Of a stretch of DNA of 64,000 nt, positions 42,437 through 52,708 are shown piece by piece. The notes beneath the pieces are model-generated. The model saw nothing but the letters and a program-made list of their open reading frames with translations. It did no database searches and was not told the DNA's origin. Source of the DNA: Sphingobacterium cellulitidis (GTDB lineage Bacteria; Bacteroidota; Bacteroidia; Sphingobacteriales; Sphingobacteriaceae); contig NOUX01000001.1 of NCBI GenBank assembly GCA_002245855.1, forward strand, positions 682,001 through 746,000, written 5' to 3'. Each line of letters opens with the position of its first letter. Position 1 is the stretch's first letter. The position numbers and the translations under genes were made by a program.

Positions 42437-44306
42437 CTTCTTCTTCTCTGTTATGCTCACGATTGTAAGCTTTTTGAGCCGCAATTCCTTCTTCATTGCC
42501 ATCCCAGTCATGCAATAAGTTTGAACTCATTGTTTGTGAAAGTGGAGTGCTTTGAGGAATGAAATCCAGATCATTTCCAGGCTTACTATAATCGTATGGC
42601 CAACGGTATACTGTAGGGATTTCTCCTGGCCAGTTTCCGTGAATATGTTCTACTGGAGTAGTCCACTCCAATGTATTTGAATTCCAAGGGTTTTGCGGAG
42701 CACGTTTTCCACACCAAATTGATCCGAAAAAGTTCCACAAGAATGCTACCTGACCAACAGCTGAAACAATTGCTGCCCAAGTAATCAATAAGTTAACTGA
42801 CACCCATTTCTCCATGAAAGGGAATTCAGTAAATGCATAGTAACGACGAGGAACTCCATCAATACCCATAAAGTGCATTGGGAAGAATACCAAGTACGCG
42901 CCAATGAATGTTAACCAGAAGTGGAAATATCCTAAACGCTCGTCCATCATACGACCGAACATTTTTGGATACCAGTGATAAACACCCGCCAACATACCGA
43001 AGATAGATGCAGAACCCATTACCAAGTGGAAGTGAGCTACTACGAAGTAAGTATCATGTAAGTTGATATCTAATGCAGCATTACCTAAATACAATCCTGT
43101 TAAACCTCCTGATACGAAGAACGAAACCATACCAATTGCAAACATCATCGCTGGAGTAAAACGGATATTTCCTCTCCATAATGTTGCGATATAGTTGAAC
43201 GCTTTTACAGCGGAAGGTACCGCGATAATCAAGGTAGTGATCATAAATACACCTCCCAAGAATGGACTCATACCTGTTACGAACATGTGGTGACCCCAAA
43301 CGATGAAAGATAATACTGTAATACCTACTAATGAATAAACCATCGCATGGTAACCAAAGATTGGTTTACGTGAGTTTGTAGAAATAATCTCTGAAGTCAA
43401 ACCTAATGCAGGCATAACTACGATATATACCTCAGGGTGACCTAAGAACCAGAACAAGTGTTGGAACAAGATAGGTGAACCACCTTCGTTAGGTAGAATA
43501 GTACCTTGAACAACTAAGTCTGATAAATAGAATGAAGTACCTACTGAACGGTCAAAGAATAATAATACTACCGCTGATACTAATACCGGGAATGATAATA
43601 AACCTACGATAGCAGTTAAGAAGAACGCCCAAATAGTAAGAGGCATTTTCCATAATTCCATACCTTTAGTACGCATGTTTAACACAGTAGAAATGTAGTT
43701 CACACCACCTAATACCTGTGAAGCGATAAATAAAGCCATAGAAATTAACCATAAGGTCATCCCTAATCCAGAACCAGCAATTGCTTTAGGCACCGCCGAT
43801 AATGGAGGATAGATTGTCCATCCAGCAGATGCAGGTCCACTTTCAATAAAGAAAGAAGCAACCATGATAACACATGCTGTAAAGAAAAACCAGTATGATA
43901 ACATGTTCATCAATGGAGATGCCATATCTCTAGCTCCCAATTGATAAGGAATTAACAAGTTACTGAATGTACCTGATAAACCTGCTGTTAATACAAAGAA
44001 TACCATCATGGTACCGTGAATGGTCACCAATGAAAGGAAAAAATCCGGTCTAATACGACCCCCTTCAGCCCATTTCCCTAAGAAAACCTCAAGAATTGGA
44101 AACTCATGATCAGGCCATGCTAATTGAATACGGAATAAAATCGACAGGATCATAGCGAAAACCGCCATTATGATACCAGTGATCAAGAACTGCTTAGCAA
44201 TCATCTTATGATCTTGACTGAAGATATACTTCGTCAAAAACGTCTCATGATGGTGATCATGTGATCCGTGATGAGCTGCGTCGTGCGATATAACTGTAGT
44301 TGACAT
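42432..44306 (-). CDS. ctaD: Cytochrome c oxidase subunit I
   Basis: The 624-aa catalytic subunit holds the heme a ligand in TIHGTMMVFF, the CuB site with FWFLGHPEVYIVVMP and GHHMFVTGM, and HDTYFVVAHFHLVMG with the heme a3 His. The Glu of GHPEV is kept, placing it with A-type oxidases that use that proton path. The N-terminus is His-rich (HHGSHDHHHET). It is coded directly after subunit II, 25 nt away. Confidence 0.97.
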   Translation of the reverse strand: MSTTVISHDAAHHGSHDHHHETFLTKYIFSQDHKMIAKQFLITGIIMAVFAMILSILFRIQLAWPDHEFPILEVFLGKWAEGGRIRPDFFLSLVTIHGTMMVFFVLTAGLSGTFSNLLIPYQLGARDMASPLMNMLSYWFFFTACVIMVASFFIESGPASAGWTIYPPLSAVPKAIAGSGLGMTLWLISMALFIASQVLGGVNYISTVLNMRTKGMELWKMPLTIWAFFLTAIVGLLSFPVLVSAVVLLFFDRSVGTSFYLSDLVVQGTILPNEGGSPILFQHLFWFLGHPEVYIVVMPALGLTSEIISTNSRKPIFGYHAMVYSLVGITVLSFIVWGHHMFVTGMSPFLGGVFMITTLIIAVPSAVKAFNYIATLWRGNIRFTPAMMFAIGMVSFFVSGGLTGLYLGNAALDINLHDTYFVVAHFHLVMGSASIFGMLAGVYHWYPKMFGRMMDERLGYFHFWLTFIGAYLVFFPMHFMGIDGVPRRYYAFTEFPFMEKWVSVNLLITWAAIVSAVGQVAFLWNFFGSIWCGKRAPQNPWNSNTLEWTTPVEHIHGNWPGEIPTVYRWPYDYSKPGNDLDFIPQSTPLSQTMSSNLLHDWDGNEEGIAAQKAYNREHNREEEG

Positions 44307-44331
44307 ATTCTATTTAAATTCTCTGTTATAT

Positions 44332-45687
44332 TTAATTTAATGAAGCCGCGATACGGTCATTCTTCTCTGTGTTTTCTCCTTCTGTTTGAGCAAACTCTTT
44401 TTGAAGGTCTTCAGTGAAGAATTTAGCTTGTTTGCTTAACCACTCTTTGTACTCAGCTTCTGTAACAACTCTTACATTTTTCTGCATGTTATAGTGAGAC
44501 TCTCCACAGATTTTCGCACATAACATCACGAAGTTATACTGAGGATCATTCATCTTATCACGCATCTCATCAGTTGTGATGGTTGGTGTAAACTGGAAGT
44601 AGTTTGTCATCCCTGGTACTGCGTTGATTTGAACACGGAAATCAGGAATATAGAAAGAGTGAATAATATCTTTAGACATAATGTGGAAACGAACTGGCTT
44701 GTTAACCGGAATTACGATCTCATCACCTTTCACATCATCCCACGCTGTCTTGTCATTATAGTCAATACCGTATGAGTTTAATGGTGTAGTTAATTTGTAA
44801 TTACGCTTACCAAATTCACCATCAGCTCCTGGATAACGTACTGTCCACATAAATTGTTCTCCTAATACCTCAATCTGTAATGCAGATTTCTTCAAATCTT
44901 CAGGGATATTAGTAATTGAACGCCATGTAAAGAATCCGAACAATACCAAAATTGTTAATACAACTGCTGGTACAATTGTCCATAATCTTTCAATAGCATC
45001 ATTATGAGGATAGAAATACGCTTTGCGCTTAGCACGCATTCTGTAGATATAGGTAAAGGTTAATAATAAAATATGAACCAATACTAATACGATGGTAATA
45101 ATAACCGTAGTGATGATAAACATCGTATCGATATCCTTACCATGCTCTGTTGCAGCAGGTCTCCATGACCAGCTACCCCATACTGCGTATCCGTAGTATA
45201 CAAATCCTAAAAATCCAACCAAGAAAACAAATAACAATCCCGCTTGAAGCGTGTTATTTGCCAATGGGTTATATTTTCCATTTACTTTTTTAGTCAATAC
45301 ATAGATTGACTGAACTTTACCAATTACTGCAACTACTGTACAGATAAATAAGAAAAGTAAAATATAATAAGTCAAGTTCTTATATACTTGAGGATCAATT
45401 TTCTTTTCTTCTTTTTGTGTAGTTGTAGCAGCAGGTACTACCGTGCTGCCTGAAGTATCTGATGCTGAAACGCTAGCTGAATCTGTTGCAGCTACAGCCG
45501 CAGCAGAACTGTCAGCAGGGGCAGCAGCCGAATCTGCAGTAACTGCAGGTGTTGCCGCTTGCTCAACCTTAGCTGTATCAGCTGCTTGATCCTGAATGGA
45601 AGCCATCGCAGGAGCAGCAAACAATAGGTTAATAGCTAATAAGCCTCCAAATAAGGACTTAAATCTGTTATGTAATTTAAACTTCAT
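44332..45687 (-). CDS. ctaC: Cytochrome c oxidase subunit II with CuA site
   Basis: The 451-aa subunit has a signal peptide, a long Ala/Ser/Asp-rich linker (about 30-90), two extra spans (near 103-135 and 150-170) not found in most subunit II proteins, then the two usual spans and the cupredoxin. The CuA site is C390-K-I-C with Cys390, Cys394, His398, Met401 in CAKICGESHYNM. There is no C-terminal heme c motif (CxxCH), so it is aa3- not caa3-type. It accepts electrons from cytochrome c, here likely from ActA or ActE. Confidence 0.95.
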   Translation of the reverse strand: MKFKLHNRFKSLFGGLLAINLLFAAPAMASIQDQAADTAKVEQAATPAVTADSAAAPADSSAAAVAATDSASVSASDTSGSTVVPAATTTQKEEKKIDPQVYKNLTYYILLFLFICTVVAVIGKVQSIYVLTKKVNGKYNPLANNTLQAGLLFVFLVGFLGFVYYGYAVWGSWSWRPAATEHGKDIDTMFIITTVIITIVLVLVHILLLTFTYIYRMRAKRKAYFYPHNDAIERLWTIVPAVVLTILVLFGFFTWRSITNIPEDLKKSALQIEVLGEQFMWTVRYPGADGEFGKRNYKLTTPLNSYGIDYNDKTAWDDVKGDEIVIPVNKPVRFHIMSKDIIHSFYIPDFRVQINAVPGMTNYFQFTPTITTDEMRDKMNDPQYNFVMLCAKICGESHYNMQKNVRVVTEAEYKEWLSKQAKFFTEDLQKEFAQTEGENTEKNDRIAASLN

Positions 45688-45728
45688 CTCTTATGACACG
45701 TTTGAACGTTATTTCAACTTAATCTCTA

Positions 45729-46964
45729 TTAAATTTGATGGTGTAAACTCTCATCCAAGAATGGGTGATTCTTCGGAACTAAAGCATGTTTGCTCAATTT
45801 CGATAGAACTAAGAAAGTAAAGATTCCAACAAATCCTATTGCGGTACCAATCTCAACAATACCAAAGCCTCTGTGATTCTCAACAGTACCCGGCATAATC
45901 ATGATATAATAGTCTAACCAGTGACCCAACAATAATACGATCGATACGAATAACATCATATTTTGCTTACGCTTTGCATCACGGTCAACCAATATTAATA
46001 ATGGCGCCACAAAGTTAATAATAATGTTAATCCAAAACCAAGGCTTATATTCTGGCTCCCAACGTTTATAGAAATAAACCGTTTCCTCTGGAATGTTTGA
46101 ATAGTAAATCAACATAAACTGTGCAAACCATACATATGTCCAGAAAATTGAGAAACCAAACATTAATTTACCTAAGTCATGTAAGTGGTTTTCATTAACC
46201 CAATTCATGTAACCTGCTTTTTTAAGCAAAATTAAGATTACAGTAATTGCTGCTAATCCACTAACCCACATTGCTGCGAAGTTATACCAACCGAACATAG
46301 TTGAAAACCAGTGTGCCTCTAAAGACATGATGGTATCAAATGACCAAATTGGGGTAGTAAATCCGAAGATTACTAAAAAGATAGCCGATAATTTAAAGCT
46401 CTTTTTATATGAATTTAATCCACCTGCTAAATCCTCATTGTAAGATAACTTTGCAAGGATAAAAGCAAAAATGCTATAACTACCCATGAAAATAATCTGA
46501 CGGATTAAAAATCCTGGTACATTTAAGAAAGCAGATTTTCCAGCAACTAAACTATCATAGTTCGGGCTGTTTGGATCTGTTAATCCATCTGCATGCCAGT
46601 GGTGGTATAAATTATGTGTTGATAAACCTAATGCTACAATGATTAATAAAATGATTGAAGCAATTGGTAAAATACTAGCCATTGCTTGTGGAATACGGAT
46701 TAATCCCGCAGACCAAGCTGATTGAGTTACTAGTTGTAAGGCAACGAAAAACGCTCCAGCTGCACAAACACAAGTAAAATAATATCCCATCAATAATAAA
46801 TTGGCATATGTACGCTCAACCATTATATGGTCACTTGATAGTAAGCCAAATGCAATTGCGGCTATCCCTACAACGATCGCAACTAAACTCAGGACCTTAG
46901 CGATACCTGCGAATTTAAATTGCTCGCTGAAATTATAATCGTGATGATGATTGTGAGTTCCCAT
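45729..46964 (-). CDS. actF: Alternative complex III subunit ActF (NrfD-like)
   Basis: The 411-aa protein has about 10 spans and a short His-rich N-terminus (GTHNHHHDYN). ActF resembles ActC and NrfD membrane subunits but carries fewer conserved charged residues. In solved ACIII it lines a proton route next to the quinol site. It lies 19 nt after actE and 41 nt before ctaC. Confidence 0.92.
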   Translation of the reverse strand: MGTHNHHHDYNFSEQFKFAGIAKVLSLVAIVVGIAAIAFGLLSSDHIMVERTYANLLLMGYYFTCVCAAGAFFVALQLVTQSAWSAGLIRIPQAMASILPIASIILLIIVALGLSTHNLYHHWHADGLTDPNSPNYDSLVAGKSAFLNVPGFLIRQIIFMGSYSIFAFILAKLSYNEDLAGGLNSYKKSFKLSAIFLVIFGFTTPIWSFDTIMSLEAHWFSTMFGWYNFAAMWVSGLAAITVILILLKKAGYMNWVNENHLHDLGKLMFGFSIFWTYVWFAQFMLIYYSNIPEETVYFYKRWEPEYKPWFWINIIINFVAPLLILVDRDAKRKQNMMLFVSIVLLLGHWLDYYIMIMPGTVENHRGFGIVEIGTAIGFVGIFTFLVLSKLSKHALVPKNHPFLDESLHHQI

Positions 46965-46983
46965 TTATAATATCGATGTTAAA

Positions 46984-47613
46984 TTATTTTTTTTGTAATT
47001 CGTGAACATACATTACCACTTTCCAACGCTCTTCTGGAGATAATTGTGAGGCATGTGAGCCCATCGCATTATAACCATAAGTAATAGTGTGGTAAATTTT
47101 ACCATCTGTTAACTCAGACATTTGTCCTCCTCTTGAAGATGGAGTTCCTGCTGATTTTTGATAGGATGGTGGCGGAGGAAAGTTCTCTAAAGCACGCTTA
47201 CCTCTTGAATCTTCAACCTCTCTATCTTTTGTAATGGTTCCATCACCCGCACCTTCTTTACCATGACAAACCGCACAGTAAGTTAGGTATAAGGCCTCAC
47301 CTTCTTTCAAGTGAGTCGGATTTACAACAATTGGATTCTTCAACTCCAATCCTGCACGCTCATATTCTTCAACAGAATTCCCGTAATCAAAACGGTCAAA
47401 TCCAATCGGATTAGAGCCCTGTGGCGGAGTTTGAGCAGTAATATTGTTCTTAAAATTCTTATTCGGCTGATCCGGATTAAAAGCAATCGGATCATACATA
47501 TTACGTGAGAATTCCCATCCTGCACTGCGAGTGGTGCCATCTCCGCATGAAGAAACAACTGCTGTTAAAGCCACAGCAACACATACAGTTCCAAGAAAAT
47601 TCTTTTTATTCAT
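46984..47613 (-). CDS. actE: Alternative complex III subunit ActE, mono-heme cytochrome c lipoprotein
   Basis: This 209-aa protein has a lipobox VVSSC (signal MNKKNFLGTVCVAVALTAVV) and one CAVCHG heme site, with a distal Met in NAMGSHASQL. It is the mobile electron-accepting cytochrome of ACIII on the outer face of the membrane. I take ATG 47613, since signal and lipobox then sit as usual; the frame's earlier starts (47634, 47622) add a few hydrophilic residues. It overlaps actD by 8 nt. Confidence 0.93.
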   Translation of the reverse strand: MNKKNFLGTVCVAVALTAVVSSCGDGTTRSAGWEFSRNMYDPIAFNPDQPNKNFKNNITAQTPPQGSNPIGFDRFDYGNSVEEYERAGLELKNPIVVNPTHLKEGEALYLTYCAVCHGKEGAGDGTITKDREVEDSRGKRALENFPPPPSYQKSAGTPSSRGGQMSELTDGKIYHTITYGYNAMGSHASQLSPEERWKVVMYVHELQKK

Positions 47614-48142
47614 AACTAACATATTTTCTTTCATTGTACTTAACTTCTACTGCTCCTGCTTCTTTCAATAAGCCATCGATCAACGCATGGTCAGTATTTT
47701 CATTTGCATCTACTGCAATAATAAAACGATCATCCGTTGCTCTCAAGTCCATTACACGTGGTGCGCGTCCTGGAAACAAATGATTACGGAAAAAGAACGT
47801 TGCAACCATACCTAAGGCACATAATAAAATAGTCACCTCAAATGTTACCGGAACAAAGTTTGGTAATGGCATGGATGGCTTTCCCCCTACGTTCATCGGC
47901 CAGTCATACGACATGGTGTAAAACAAAAGACTAAATCCTAAACATGTTCCCAATGCACCAAAAATAAATGCCGCAATGGGTAATCTTGATGGTTTAACAC
48001 CTAATTTAGCCTCAATCCCGTGGATTGGCATCGGTGTGAAACAATCGTAAATGCTAATATTGTTTGCTTGCAACTTGTCAATCCCATGCATCATTTCATC
48101 AGGATCAGCAAAACTACCTAGTATATATTTTGTATTGCTCAT
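47606..48142 (-). CDS. actD: Alternative complex III subunit ActD (DUF3341)
   Basis: The 178-aa protein has a cytoplasmic N-terminal domain (YILGSFADPDEMMHGI), two membrane spans (about 57-75 and 103-120) and a short C-terminal domain with the VMDLRATDDRFIIAVD motif. DUF3341 is the ActD family. It anchors to ActC in the complex. It starts 5 nt after the actC stop. Confidence 0.93.
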   Translation of the reverse strand: MSNTKYILGSFADPDEMMHGIDKLQANNISIYDCFTPMPIHGIEAKLGVKPSRLPIAAFIFGALGTCLGFSLLFYTMSYDWPMNVGGKPSMPLPNFVPVTFEVTILLCALGMVATFFFRNHLFPGRAPRVMDLRATDDRFIIAVDANENTDHALIDGLLKEAGAVEVKYNERKYVSYE

Positions 48143-48147
48143 TGCTA

Positions 48148-49629
48148 TTATTTTTGATGTAATGCTTTAATATCCGATTCTGTTACTGAATCATATTTCT
48201 CCAAAGAATCTCTGAAGTACTCAACTTGCTCCTCAGGGAATGCACCTTCTTGTACAAGTTTAGTTTTATGCTGCAAGCTTGAGCTTTTCAACAATAACTT
48301 AACCTCTGCAATCGCAATACCTGGTAAGAAACGAAGGAATAATAAGAATAAAGTAAAGAATAGTCCAATCGATCCTACGAAAATACCTACGTCAACCCAT
48401 GTAGGGTAGAACATTGCCCATGAAGATGGTAAGTAATCGCGGTGTAATGATGTTACGATAATTACAAAACGCTCAAACCACATACCGATGTTTACTACAA
48501 TCGATAAGATCCATGAAATAGGAATACTTGTACGAATCTTTTTAAACCAGAATAACTGTGGTGAAATTACGTTACAGGTCATCATCGCCCAGTAAGCCCA
48601 AGCATATGGTCCAGCAATACGGTTTGCAAATGCATACATCTCGTATTCTGATCCTGAGTACCATGCAATGAATAACTCAGTTAAGTAAGCAATACCTACG
48701 ATTGATCCTGTAGTCATGATAATCTTGTTCATGGCTTCAATGTGGAACATCGTAATGTAGTCCTCAAAGTTCATTACTTTACGTAAAATCAACAATAAGG
48801 TCTGTACCATCGCAAATCCTGAGAAGATCGCCCCTGCAACGAAATATGGAGGGAAGATCGTCGTATGCCATCCTGGAATAACCGAGGTAGCAAAGTCCAT
48901 CGATACGATCGTGTGTACTGATAATACTAATGGAGTTGAAATACCTGCTAAAATCAAGGAAACAATCTCAAATCGTTGCCATGTTTTAACCGAACCATTC
49001 CATCCAAATGATAAGATTGAATATACTCTTTGTTTGATACCTGTAGCACGGTCGCGAACCGATGCAATATCAGGTAATAGACCACAGTACCAGAATACTA
49101 AGGATACTGTGAAATATGTAGAGATCGCAAATGCATCCCATACTAATGGTGAGTTAAAGTTAACCCATAATGATCCGAATTGATTTGGCAATGGGAAAAT
49201 CCAATATGCCAACCATGGACGTCCCATGTGAGCTACAACGTAGGTAGCAGCACAGATAACGGCAAAGATTGTCATCGCCTCAGCCGATCTGTTAATGGAG
49301 TTACGCCAGTTCTGACGGAAAATTAATAATACTGCGGAGATCAAAGTACCAGCGTGACCAATACCAACCCACCATACGAAGTCGGTGATATCCCATGCCC
49401 AACCTACTGTCTTGTTTAATCCCCAAGCGCCGATACCCGTCCAAAACGTGTATCCAACACTCACAACCCATAACATCGCGCCTAAGGCAGCTACGGTAAA
49501 ACCGATCCACCACGCTTTGTTTGGTTTATTTTCAACCGGAAGTAAGATATCATCTGTAATCTTTGCATAGGTGATATCCTTGCCGGTGATTAATGGTTCT
49601 CTTAATATTGATTCGTTATGCGATGACAT
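48148..49629 (-). CDS. actC: Alternative complex III subunit ActC (NrfD/PsrC-like)
   Basis: A 493-aa membrane protein with about 10 spans. [20 protein letters not shown] and [27 protein letters not shown] are the NrfD marks (one Gly-His, one Asp-rich). ActC holds the quinol site under the iron-sulfur clusters of ActB. It lies 27 nt after actB. The C-terminal tail is hydrophilic and helical. Confidence 0.95.
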   Translation of the reverse strand: MSSHNESILREPLITGKDITYAKITDDILLPVENKPNKAWWIGFTVAALGAMLWVVSVGYTFWTGIGAWGLNKTVGWAWDITDFVWWVGIGHAGTLISAVLLIFRQNWRNSINRSAEAMTIFAVICAATYVVAHMGRPWLAYWIFPLPNQFGSLWVNFNSPLVWDAFAISTYFTVSLVFWYCGLLPDIASVRDRATGIKQRVYSILSFGWNGSVKTWQRFEIVSLILAGISTPLVLSVHTIVSMDFATSVIPGWHTTIFPPYFVAGAIFSGFAMVQTLLLILRKVMNFEDYITMFHIEAMNKIIMTTGSIVGIAYLTELFIAWYSGSEYEMYAFANRIAGPYAWAYWAMMTCNVISPQLFWFKKIRTSIPISWILSIVVNIGMWFERFVIIVTSLHRDYLPSSWAMFYPTWVDVGIFVGSIGLFFTLFLLFLRFLPGIAIAEVKLLLKSSSLQHKTKLVQEGAFPEEQVEYFRDSLEKYDSVTESDIKALHQK

Positions 49630-49656
49630 AGTTATTTTATTTCAGTCTAGAATAAA

Positions 49657-52600
49657 TTATGCTTCAAATGTGTTTCTTACCTTCGTCATATAACCAATAT
49701 TTGGTTGTACGTTGATTTCTTCAAGCACATAATAAACACGCTCATTACGTAATGCTTTAGAAACTTCTGACTCTGGATCGTTTGCATCACCAAAGATGAT
49801 TGCGTTTGCCGAACATGCTGATTGACACGCCATTTTGATATCCCCGTCTTTTACTTTACGGTTCTCTACTTTAGCTTGCAATTTACCAGCTTGGATACGT
49901 TGGATACACATCGAACATTTCTCCATAACCCCACGTGAACGAGTGGTTACATCCGGATTCAATACTAATTGGGTGAACTCGTTGTTCAAATAGTTGTCAA
50001 AACGAGAATCATTCCAGTAGTTGAACCAGTTGAAACGACGTACTTTATATGGACAGTTGTTCGCACAATATCTTGTACCGAAACAACGGTTATAAGCCAT
50101 GTGGTTTAATCCTTCTGAAGAGTGTACTGTCGCTAATACCGGACATACAGTCTCACAAGGCGCATGCTCACAGTGTTGACATAACATCGGTTGATAAACA
50201 ACTGTTACATCCTCATAGTCATAACCTTCTGCCTTAGCAATCTCTTTTTCTTTCGTTAATTTACCTTCACCTGTATTAAGCGTGTAATAACGGTCAATAC
50301 GCAACCAGTGCATTTCACGACGACGACGAACCTCATCACGACCTACAACAGGTACGTTGTTCTCAACACTACATGCAACAATACATGATCCACAACCTGT
50401 ACAAGCGTTCAAATCAATCGCCATCACCCAACGGTGACCTGGCTGCTCAAACTTATTCCATAAGTCATAAGTTTGGTGCTTATCTGAAAAACGTCCTGAT
50501 TCTGAATTAGGATCCTTTAAGTAGTTTGCAAAGGTTGTCTCACGGATGATGTTACGACCTTCGATAGTGTGGTGAGTTTGTGTTTGAGCCAATTCATAAA
50601 TTCCAGAAGCTTTCGAAATCGTAGCTTTTGAAGTAAATTGAATCGTGCCGTTTACTAAACTAGCAAATGGATAAGCATTTACACCTACATTGTTACCAGC
50701 CTTACCTACTTTCGTACGTCCATATCCTATCGCAACTGAAACAGTTCCTCTAGCTTGACCTGGTTGTAACAATACTGGAAGGTCTACTTTGTAACCATTC
50801 GCCTCAACTGTAACTTTTCCTGTTTCTTTAACACCTAATTCCTCAGCATCTGCCGGGTTAATAGCTGCAAAGTTATCCCAAGTTACTTTTGAAACTGGAT
50901 CTGGCAACTCTTGTAAATAAGCGTTGTTCGCCCAGCGTCCGTCTCTAATATTTGGTGATTCGTAAACTTTTAATTCTACTCCGCCAGCAACACGTTTTGC
51001 ATCATTTGCAATCGCTGTTGCAGCAGCATTTACATCTACATTAGCTGCATATGATGAACCTGTAGTCGATCCTTTGAAAACAAAACCTTGTTGCAAAACA
51101 TCTTTCCAAGTTTTTCCTGTACCAGCCAAAATGTTCGCTTCCCAGTTTTCTTTTACGAAATCGTGGATAGCTTTATTCAATCCAGCCCAGTTGATTAAAC
51201 TTTGCTCCGCTTGACGTGTATTGAATACTGGATTGATAGTAGGTTGAACAATCGTGAATAATCCTTCTTTAGCAGAAGCATCACCCCATGATTCCAAGAA
51301 TGTACTGTTGGTCGCGATAGCTTTCAATTCTGAAGCTGTCTCGTCAGCACGGTCTGCAAAAGAAACTGTATAATCAATCTTCTTGATTGCAGCTATGACA
51401 TCATCAGCCTTAAAGTAATCATAAACTGGGTTTGTATTCCAGAAGATCGCTACTCCTACTTGTCCCGCTTTAGCAGCAGTTAAGAATGTTTGGAATGCTG
51501 AATCAGATCCTTGATGTTGTTTTGAGAAATTATCTAAGTCGATAATTGCTCCGTAAGCTCCTAATGCTGTATTGATCGCATTTGCTAAGGCTTGAACATT
51601 GATATCGTTTGATCCTGCAACAACTACTGAAGACCCTTTAGAGTTCAATAATTCTTTTGCAGCAAGTGTAATCGCTGTTTTTGCCTTCGCGTTGTTTGTA
51701 CCACCAGCAATAGATTGTCCAGTAATTGCATTATATAAGCTGATTAATACAGCTCCTTCTTCCGAAGGTTTAATCGCAATACGAACGTCAGCATTTGAAC
51801 CAGTCATTGATAAGCCTGATTCAAATTGAATATGACGTGACATCTTACCACCTTTTAGTGATTTGTAGTCACGATTTTTAATATAATCTTGTGTGTGCTC
51901 TTCGCCTGCTACCCATGTACCCAAGAAATCCGCTGCTACTGAAACAACAACCTGAGCCTTGTCAAAATGATAAGTAGGAACAACTGCTTTACCAAATGAA
52001 GCTCTGTTTGCTTCAATGATACCGCTGTAAGATACTGCATCAACTTGTACGTGTTGAGTTGCAGGATACTTAGCTGCTAATGCAGCAATTGCTGCTAATG
52101 AGGAAGGACTGTTAATTGTATTTGAAACAATTGTGATTTGCTTTCCTGCTGCTTGAGCTTTATTTAATGCATCAACTACCGCTTGATCTAATTTCGCCCA
52201 TTCTACATCTCTACCTCCAATTTGAGGATTCTGTAATTTGGACATATCATATAAGTCAAGTACTGCAGCTGATGTTGAAGCGTCTGTACCTTGATTCAAA
52301 CCAATTCCATTTGGATTTGCTTCCAATGAAATAGGTCTTCCTTCTCTTGTTCTAACAATTACACTTTGACCATTGAAGGAAGAAGCGTAGAAGTTAGGCA
52401 CACCTGGTGTTACTTCCTCTGGCTTGATCACATAAGGCACTGCCTTGTGAATTGGCGTACGGTTACAAGCTGCTAATGTAACAGCCCCTAAACCAAAACC
52501 TAAAGCTTTCAAAAAGTCACGACGAGGTGTCTTGGTACTTAAACCAGCTTCATTTAACACATCTTCTACGGGAATAGGCTCAGCAAACTCACTCTTGCTT

Positions 52601-52668
52601 CCTTCAACAAAAGCAGGAGTTTGATTCAATTCCTCTAAACCTTTCCAATATTTTTTATTGCTTTCCAT
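49657..52668 (-). CDS. actB: Alternative complex III subunit ActB (Tat-exported, iron-sulfur)
   Basis: The 1003-aa protein is a molybdopterin-oxidoreductase-like subunit fused to a four-cluster ferredoxin module. A Tat signal with RRDFLKALG (49-57) ends in a lipobox LAAC (Cys68). The central region is the vestigial Mo-oxidoreductase fold. Near residues 750-960 stand CTGCGSCIVACSVE, CQHCEHAPCETVCPV, CFGTRYCANNCPY and CSMCIQRIQAGK ending CQSACS: four cysteine-rich groups for three 4Fe4S and one 3Fe4S or 4Fe4S cluster. It carries electrons from quinol to the hemes. It starts right after actA. Confidence 0.96.
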   Translation of the reverse strand: MESNKKYWKGLEELNQTPAFVEGSKSEFAEPIPVEDVLNEAGLSTKTPRRDFLKALGFGLGAVTLAACNRTPIHKAVPYVIKPEEVTPGVPNFYASSFNGQSVIVRTREGRPISLEANPNGIGLNQGTDASTSAAVLDLYDMSKLQNPQIGGRDVEWAKLDQAVVDALNKAQAAGKQITIVSNTINSPSSLAAIAALAAKYPATQHVQVDAVSYSGIIEANRASFGKAVVPTYHFDKAQVVVSVAADFLGTWVAGEEHTQDYIKNRDYKSLKGGKMSRHIQFESGLSMTGSNADVRIAIKPSEEGAVLISLYNAITGQSIAGGTNNAKAKTAITLAAKELLNSKGSSVVVAGSNDINVQALANAINTALGAYGAIIDLDNFSKQHQGSDSAFQTFLTAAKAGQVGVAIFWNTNPVYDYFKADDVIAAIKKIDYTVSFADRADETASELKAIATNSTFLESWGDASAKEGLFTIVQPTINPVFNTRQAEQSLINWAGLNKAIHDFVKENWEANILAGTGKTWKDVLQQGFVFKGSTTGSSYAANVDVNAAATAIANDAKRVAGGVELKVYESPNIRDGRWANNAYLQELPDPVSKVTWDNFAAINPADAEELGVKETGKVTVEANGYKVDLPVLLQPGQARGTVSVAIGYGRTKVGKAGNNVGVNAYPFASLVNGTIQFTSKATISKASGIYELAQTQTHHTIEGRNIIRETTFANYLKDPNSESGRFSDKHQTYDLWNKFEQPGHRWVMAIDLNACTGCGSCIVACSVENNVPVVGRDEVRRRREMHWLRIDRYYTLNTGEGKLTKEKEIAKAEGYDYEDVTVVYQPMLCQHCEHAPCETVCPVLATVHSSEGLNHMAYNRCFGTRYCANNCPYKVRRFNWFNYWNDSRFDNYLNNEFTQLVLNPDVTTRSRGVMEKCSMCIQRIQAGKLQAKVENRKVKDGDIKMACQSACSANAIIFGDANDPESEVSKALRNERVYYVLEEINVQPNIGYMTKVRNTFEA

Positions 52669-52708
52669 TTAAGCTATATATAAGATTCCGTTATTCTAAA
52701 TTAATTTA

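Noticed and set aside
49657..52668. Functional molybdenum enzyme
   Set aside because: ActB has the fold but its context (ActA, C-F) shows it is the ACIII subunit, which is known not to bind molybdopterin.
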